Part shown: piece by piece, positions 62,721 through 64,000 of the stretch
Position numbering within the stretch: the stretch's first letter is position 1
Layout of the letters: every line of letters begins with the position of its first letter
The notes under the pieces: model-generated
The model's input: only the letters and a program-made list of their open reading frames with translations
Database searches by the model: none
Told to the model about the DNA's origin: nothing
Translations under genes and position numbers: made by a program
Assembly (NCBI RefSeq): GCF_000621745.1
Contig: NZ_KK211337.1
Coordinates: 67,876 to 131,875, forward strand
Direction of reading: 5' to 3'
DNA length: 64,000 nt
Source of the DNA: Clostridium beijerinckii HUN142
GTDB lineage: Bacteria; Bacillota; Clostridia; Clostridiales; Clostridiaceae

Positions 62721-63860
62721 TTGTTAGATTTTGAGACAGATATGCAAGAGTTAACCAATATAAAAGTTATTGGTTGTGGCGGCGGTGGAAGTAATGCCGT
62801 AAATAGAATGATAGTTGAAGGATTAAAGAACGTTGAATTTATTGCAATAAATACAGATAAGCAAGCACTTATGCTTTCTAATGCAAATCAAAAAATTCAA
62901 ATAGGTGAAAAGCTAACTAAAGGACTAGGAGCTGGCGCTAATCCAGAAATAGGAAAGAAAGCAGCAGAGGAAAGCAGGGAAGAAATAACAGCTTCTATAA
63001 AGGGAGCAAATATGGTATTTATTACTGCTGGTATGGGCGGCGGAACAGGAACAGGTGCAGCACCAATAGTTGCAGAAATTGCTAAATCTATGGAGATTTT
63101 AACTGTAGGTGTAGTTACAAAACCATTTCCTTTTGAAGGAAAAAGAAGAATGAGACATGCTGAAATGGGAATAGCGACACTAAAAGAAAAAGTTGATACA
63201 TTAGTTATAATTCCTAATGAAAGATTACTTAATATGGCTGATAAGAAAACAACGTTGTTGGATTCATTTAAATTAGCTGATGAAGTTTTAAGACAAGGTG
63301 TTCAAGCTATTTCAGACTTAATTACAATAACAGGTGTAATTAATGCTGACTTTGCAGACATAAAGGCAGTAATGCTTAATAAAGGATTAGCTCATATGGG
63401 AGTTGGTTTCGGTAAAGGTGATACTAGGACACAAGATGCTGTTAAACAAGCAATTTCATCTCCGCTTTTAGAAACATCAATAGATGGAGCTACAGATGTT
63501 ATTATAAACTTCACTGGTGGAGCAGACCTTGGAGCATTAGAAGTATATGATGCTGCAGATGTTGTTCGTGAAGCTGTTGATCCAGATGCGAATATAATTG
63601 TGGGAGCTGTTATAGACGAAAGTCTTAACGAGGAAATAAGAATTACTGTTATAGCAACTGGATTTGAAAGTGAAAATAACAGATTATCATTAGCTTCCAT
63701 AGTAGAAGAACCTAAAAAAGCTCAACCTCAAGTTAAGGAAGTAGCAAAAGAACAGCAAGAAGTTGCAGTAGATGTAAAAGAACCAGAAATGAAATCTAAC
63801 AATTATGAACAAGATGATTTAGATATACCTGTTTTTTTAAGAAGACAAAAGAGACATTAA
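62721..63860 (+). CDS. ftsZ: Cell division protein FtsZ
   Basis: 379 residues. Tubulin-like GTPase forming the division ring. VIGCGGGGSNAVNRMI (nucleotide site), GMGGGTGTGAAPIVAE (tubulin signature), FPFEGKRRMRHAE and the T7 region NADFADIKAVML are present. After a disordered linker comes the C-terminal peptide DDLDIPVFLRRQKR, which binds FtsA and other partners. TTG start at 62721 after GGGGAGG. Confidence 0.98.
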   Translation: MLDFETDMQELTNIKVIGCGGGGSNAVNRMIVEGLKNVEFIAINTDKQALMLSNANQKIQIGEKLTKGLGAGANPEIGKKAAEESREEITASIKGANMVFITAGMGGGTGTGAAPIVAEIAKSMEILTVGVVTKPFPFEGKRRMRHAEMGIATLKEKVDTLVIIPNERLLNMADKKTTLLDSFKLADEVLRQGVQAISDLITITGVINADFADIKAVMLNKGLAHMGVGFGKGDTRTQDAVKQAISSPLLETSIDGATDVIINFTGGADLGALEVYDAADVVREAVDPDANIIVGAVIDESLNEEIRITVIATGFESENNRLSLASIVEEPKKAQPQVKEVAKEQQEVAVDVKEPEMKSNNYEQDDLDIPVFLRRQKRH

Positions 63861-63895
63861 TATCGGAATTTATATTATTAAAAAATAAAGTTAAA

Positions 63896-63980
63896 TAGAA
63901 TGAAAGTTTGTTTTAGAAGCAGAAAAATCCATACAATGGTTTTTTAGTCTTTGATATATAAGCTTTCATTCTATTTTTTT
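63896..63980 (+). terminator. Terminator after ftsZ with a nested hairpin
   Basis: TAGAATGAAAG (63896-63906) pairs perfectly with CTTTCATTCTA (63963-63973), followed by a run of T. A second hairpin (AAAAATCCA with TGGTTTTTT) sits in the loop. Confidence 0.75.
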
Positions 63981-64000
63981 ATTTTATAGGAAATTATATT

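Overview
The window is AT-rich (roughly 70 % A+T by eye), with strong AGGAGG-type ribosome binding sites, several TTG/GTG starts, endospore genes (a full-length pro-sigma-K) and a Gram-positive cell envelope. It fits a chromosomal segment of a Clostridium sensu stricto species. The gene content and style are compatible with the C. beijerinckii group, but the species is an inference.

Region 1 (1-14.4 kb) is the distal part of a surface polysaccharide locus. It holds glycosyltransferases, a Wzy-like polymerase, a Wzx-like flippase, the four dTDP-L-rhamnose genes (rmlA, rmlC, rmlD, rmlB), an acyltransferase and galU. rmlD is broken by a one-base shift. Between the acyltransferase and galU lies a scar made of a long inverted repeat, the 3' end of an IS30-type transposase, a decayed second copy of the rmlB 3' end and a 43-bp tandem repeat.

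Region 2 (14.5-22.3 kb) is accessory. On the minus strand sit a sigma factor, a YvrJ-type small membrane protein, and DUF1659 and DUF2922 proteins. The sigma gene and the DUF1659 gene carry near-identical promoters. Next to them are a divergent pair of Xre-type regulators, a YqaJ-like protein without its nuclease residues, a phage replisome organiser, a GH25 endolysin with wall-binding repeats, a ribbon-helix-helix protein with iteron-like upstream repeats, and a HI0073/HI0074-type nucleotidyltransferase pair. No capsid, tail, terminase or integrase gene is visible.

Region 3 (22.6-36 kb) concerns the cell surface. It holds a Dlt-like set (MBOAT acyltransferase, SGNH protein, adenylating ligase, carrier protein), a VanZ protein, a second galU, a MacB-like ABC transporter, and a cluster of secreted proteins, two of which bear choline-binding-type repeats.

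Region 4 (36.6-64 kb) is conserved core chromosome. The order is rarA; iscR-iscS-iscU-mnmA; a Tyr/Gly pentapeptide-repeat protein; PRC-barrel and AI-2E proteins; a T-box-controlled alaS followed by ireB-ruvX-DUF1292-fur; RNase J; typA; mltG-trmR-trhP; a class B penicillin-binding protein; sigK; pilT; ftsA-ftsZ.

Two families of short intergenic repeats run through the window. One is a palindrome centred on GCAGCTATGCTGC (four loci). The other is a GCACTAAA...TTTAGTGC terminator family, two members of which are joined to a TATAAT promoter. A 305-bp element with terminal inverted repeats lies between sigK and pilT.
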